A DNA stretch of 64,000 bases, taken from the NCBI RefSeq assembly GCF_003347495.1, contig NZ_QCXY01000005.1, positions 186,001 to 250,000 of the forward strand, written 5' to 3'. Under the pieces are notes generated by a model. It made no database searches, was not told the DNA's origin, and saw only the letters and a program-made list of their open reading frames with translations. The translations under genes and the position numbers were made by a program. This DNA is from Pleomorphovibrio marinus. Lineage in GTDB: Bacteria; Bacteroidota; Bacteroidia; Cytophagales; Cyclobacteriaceae. Positions 61,885 to 64,000 of this stretch are shown piece after piece. Each line of letters starts with the position of its first letter. Positions within the stretch are counted from its first letter, which is position 1.

Positions 61885-62292
61885 AATGAAGGCTAATCGG
61901 GTCAGGCAGGGGAATTCCACCCCCACGTTCCCACAGGACTCCCTTAAAACAGGACAGGCTTTAGGTGAGACGCTTACATCAAACTGCCTGCCCTACCCCC
62001 TGCTGGGCCTCTTTATACCTTCCTGTTCGGCAGACAGGATTATAAATCGCTCGGTTCTAATATACCTAAGGTTGAACCAATTCCAATGCTCAAACAAACC
62101 CAGGGAGACTTTGTACTGGTGCTTCAGCCATCTGACTGCTGCCATTTTATACAACCCCTTTTCCCATTTGAGCAAACGATGGATGAATGGATTACACACT
62201 TCACGCATGGCCTCCCCTCTCAGCTTGTGGTGGTAGTTGAGCAGTCCTCTGACAATGGGGTTGAGACAATGGGCAATCTCCTGTAAGGGCTA
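61885..62292 (-). pseudogene. Remnant of a group II intron: reverse transcriptase/maturase C-terminus and intron 3' end
   Basis: On the minus strand the frame from 62292 reads LQEIAHCLNPIVRGLLNYHH, KLRGEAMREVCNPFIHRLLK and WEKGLYKMAAVRWLKHQYKV, the maturase X-domain end of Bacteroidota group II intron reverse transcriptases. A stop lies just upstream and no catalytic YADD part is present. After the frame ends near 61990 comes a structured tail ending CCCGATTAGCC at about 61890, which may be the intron 3' end. Only the 3' part of the intron survives. Confidence 0.7.
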
Positions 62293-62392
62293 GCGCCACT
62301 TGTGGGATGAGCTGTGGCTCAGAGTCCGGTTCTGATCACGACAATCAATTTGTCACCCCTGAGAAGAAAAGGAAATGAAACCATGCTTTAAT
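62293..62392. other. Spacer between intron remnant and repeat copy F
   Basis: No supported gene. Short self-complementary runs (GAGCTGTGGCTC) are present, consistent with further intron debris, but no boundary can be set. Confidence 0.3.
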
Positions 62393-62504
62393 GTGTTTAT
62401 AATTGTTTTTTAGTGGTCACATTGAATCTCGCATGATTACTAATCATCCTTCGGCACCTAGATTCCGTCATGCCTGACTGCCGTCCAGGCAGGCTCGATT
62501 TCCT
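62393..62504 (-). repeat. Dispersed ATG-bounded repeat, copy F
   Basis: On the minus strand it runs from AGGAAATCGAGCC at 62504 to GACCACTAAAAAACAATTAT then AAACAC at 62393, with GGATGATTAGTAATCATGCG and GAGATTC inside and a CCTGCCTGGACGGCAGTCAGG palindrome at the left. The flanking triplets are AGG and ATT, so this copy is not joined to a start codon. It lies in intron debris. Confidence 0.75.
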
Positions 62505-62583
62505 ATTACCTCAAAACCTGCCCGACTATGTCATTCAGGCGGGCGCAACCCACAATCCAGTGAACTGGGACTGAGCGTTAAGA

Positions 62584-62605
62584 AATGATCCCTTTGGATC
62601 ATTTT
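62584..62605. repeat. Isolated inverted repeat
   Basis: AAATGATCC (62584-62592) pairs perfectly with GGATCATTT (62597-62605) around CTTT. No T-run; no gene ends here. Confidence 0.5.
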
Positions 62606-62632
62606 AGCGAAGGGCCGGGTTGCAGGGAGGAT

Positions 62633-62712
62633 ACGAGACCCGTACGCTGGTTGGTGTGAGGGGTGCTCCGCAGGCTTATGGCCTGCGGCCATCCACTCGA
62701 TTGGGCAATCGT
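62633..62712 (+). other. Second structured element resembling a group II intron 3' end
   Basis: GAGACCCGTACG, GGTTGGTGTGAGG, hairpin CCGCAGGC/GCCTGCGG (62668-62688) and CCACTCGATTGGGC, in the same order as the element at 59858. No reverse transcriptase frame lies upstream on this strand, so it would be a fragment. Confidence 0.35.
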
Positions 62713-62824
62713 ACTTTTTTTACGTCCGTCTGACAGCGTTGGCTCAGACACACTTATTGACAAGCTTTGGCTGTTGCGGTTGGCTTGAGCGGCTTGGCAA
62801 TGTGTGTGGCTGTGAAGGGTTGGC

Positions 62825-63973
62825 TCATTCATTATCAAAATAGTTGTTTACGTACTCAAATGGAATTTTTTCTTGTTCAAGTCGCCAGTTGTTCTTTTTC
62901 AATGTGTCGTAAAGTTCTTGTTCTTTGTATGTCAAGTTAAGTTTTGTTGAAATATTTGTCGGTGTGCCTTTGTCGTTTTCAAAGAACTTATCAAAGGTTT
63001 GCTTGCCCATCAAAACGCTTTTTGTATGAGGAAAGTAACCTCTGAATTGCGATAAAATTTCAAACCCCTGTGCATCAATGTCGCCCCAGTAAAGCAGTTC
63101 CTTGTTCTTAAACCAATTTACATTCTTTAGATTATATACACTAAATCCGCTTCCGAATAAAGCAATGGATTTATTGATTTTGGGAAGGGTCAATGCAGTA
63201 TAGAATGAGGTTTTGTTTTCCAAAACAATTATCTTTTCAACTGGTAAATTCAAAATTTCAAATTGACTCACTGGAATAGCCAAATCGTCAATTCCTGAGA
63301 AGAATTTTTGACTTATTTCTTTGTCAAGCACCTTAATCCTAATTTGTGGCTCGGCATATTTTAGGTTAAATCTTCTCTCAAATAATTTTTCATCTGTGTT
63401 AATGTGTTCTGAAATAAGAACTTCAAGCAATTCCTTGATTACGCTCTGATTTCGCTCTAAAAACTTTGTGTGAACTCTGATCGGGAGTTCTCTTATGTAC
63501 AAATTCGGTTTAGGGTTTTGTTTAAAGTATTGGCACACTTTCAAAATACTTTTCCATTCCGTTTGGTTTTGAATAACCTTTGTTGGGTTTTTAATTATCC
63601 ATTCCTCCAGCTGGGGAAACGTTTGTCTTATTTCTCTCGTACTTTCAACGAATAATTCAACCTCTTTTTCCTTCCCTAAAAACTTCAAGAAGTCATTTTT
63701 AGAATCAAAATATATAGATGTAGGCAGATCCTGTACGCCTAAATATTTTGTCTTCACTTGTTGAAATTCCAAAGTATAGCCAAAGCCTTTTTTGGACTTG
63801 GATTGGCTGGTTATTGACTGTATTTCTTTTTCAAATTCAGTTAGTGATGATTTGGTGTATTTTTTATCCCCACGAATAACCAGTTTTTCAAAGGTTTTCT
63901 GTTCAATCAATGACTGAAGAAAAGAAACATATTTTCTTTCTGATTTTTTCTTTATTTCCTGTGGTGTAATCAT
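62825..63973 (-). CDS. jetD: Wadjet anti-plasmid defence protein JetD
   Basis: 382 residues. The N-terminal DUF3322-like domain (about 1-210) includes YIRELPIRVHTKFLERNQSV. A C-terminal DUF2220 Toprim-type nuclease domain has VLENKTSFYTAL with Glu252, GSGFSVYNLKN and YWGDIDAQGFEILSQFRGYF with Asp298 and Asp300, the acidic metal-binding set of JetD. In Wadjet systems the JetABC SMC-like complex extrudes and recognises small circular DNA and JetD cuts it. The ATG at 63973 overlaps the TGA of an upstream frame (ATGA), as expected for jetC followed by jetD. The other genes lie beyond the window. Confidence 0.88.
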   Translation of the reverse strand: MITPQEIKKKSERKYVSFLQSLIEQKTFEKLVIRGDKKYTKSSLTEFEKEIQSITSQSKSKKGFGYTLEFQQVKTKYLGVQDLPTSIYFDSKNDFLKFLGKEKEVELFVESTREIRQTFPQLEEWIIKNPTKVIQNQTEWKSILKVCQYFKQNPKPNLYIRELPIRVHTKFLERNQSVIKELLEVLISEHINTDEKLFERRFNLKYAEPQIRIKVLDKEISQKFFSGIDDLAIPVSQFEILNLPVEKIIVLENKTSFYTALTLPKINKSIALFGSGFSVYNLKNVNWFKNKELLYWGDIDAQGFEILSQFRGYFPHTKSVLMGKQTFDKFFENDKGTPTNISTKLNLTYKEQELYDTLKKNNWRLEQEKIPFEYVNNYFDNE

Positions 63974-64000
63974 TGATGCACGTAATTGGCTTTTTCTTCT
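63971..64000 (-). CDS. 3' end of the gene upstream of jetD, presumably jetC
   Basis: From the window edge the minus strand is open as EEKANYVHQ then TGA, the stop overlapping the jetD start codon by ATGA. Only nine codons are visible. Identity as JetC rests on the fixed jetABCD gene order, not on sequence similarity. Confidence 0.45.

Noticed and set aside
61748-62236. 162-codon plus-strand ORF over the DUF885 start and the intron remnant
   Set aside because: It overlaps the start of a well-supported gene and the opposite strand reads as a group II intron maturase C-terminus.
62825-63973. Complete Wadjet system within this window
   Set aside because: Only jetD is present; the other genes would lie to the right and cannot be seen.

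Overview
The window reads as chromosome of a Bacteroidota bacterium, most likely a Cytophagales/Cyclobacteriaceae-type marine polysaccharide degrader. Reasons visible in the sequence: a sigma-ECF/FecR/SusC/SusD block, a second TonB-dependent receptor with lipoprotein partners, many Bacteroidota-style lipoprotein leaders, a three-gene pntAA-pntAB-pntB transhydrogenase, A-rich rather than Shine-Dalgarno leaders, and three PVC-type CxxCH haem proteins. The genus is an inference.

Layout. 0-1.7 kb: the 3' end of moeA, then an XdhC-family gene (molybdenum cofactor handling), separated by two copies of a dispersed repeat. 1.9-9.6 kb: a copper/silver-type export locus (small HYC_CC_PP-like protein, CusA-like RND pump, TolC-like channel, CusB-like adaptor with metal-binding and DUF3347 domains). 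9.9-18 kb: ECF sigma, FecR, SusC, SusD and a secreted alpha/beta hydrolase, a glycan-uptake locus. 18.6-24.6 kb, minus strand: TonB receptor plus three lipoproteins, with a decayed duplicate of two of them downstream. 24.8-27.7 kb: peroxiredoxin, LolD-like ATPase, sucC, tRNA-Arg. 28-37.7 kb, minus: two tandem PVC-type haem/HEAT lipoproteins, an AGE-family epimerase, a D-2-hydroxyacid dehydrogenase and a 60-residue membrane protein. 38-40.8 kb: proton-translocating transhydrogenase. 41.2-50.4 kb: a third PVC-type haem protein, a GH67-like glycosidase, a Tat-exported Gfo/Idh/MocA oxidoreductase and a secreted beta-helix protein; with the AGE, dehydrogenase and PVC genes these suggest periplasmic oxidation and uptake of sugars or uronates.

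50.4-64 kb is an accessory, decaying region: an orphan CheB, remnants of a GH2 enzyme, a serine hydrolase, an Mla transporter and a group II intron reverse transcriptase, a nucleotidyltransferase, a two-TM protein with foreign codon use, a CheBR-type PAS kinase, a tandem array of about 577-bp hairpin-rich units, a DUF885 protein, and at the right edge JetD of a Wadjet plasmid-defence operon that continues beyond the window.

The most unusual signal is a dispersed repeat of about 90-165 bp. It begins ATGAAATCGAGC, ends AATTATAAACAn, and in several places ends exactly on the start codon of a gene (xdhC-like, sucC, cheB, degenerately a PVC-type gene). Another copy supplies the last codons and stop of the ECF sigma gene. 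It behaves like a small mobile element that targets ATGA and may supply a translation-initiation leader. All identifications come from reading motifs; no database search was run.
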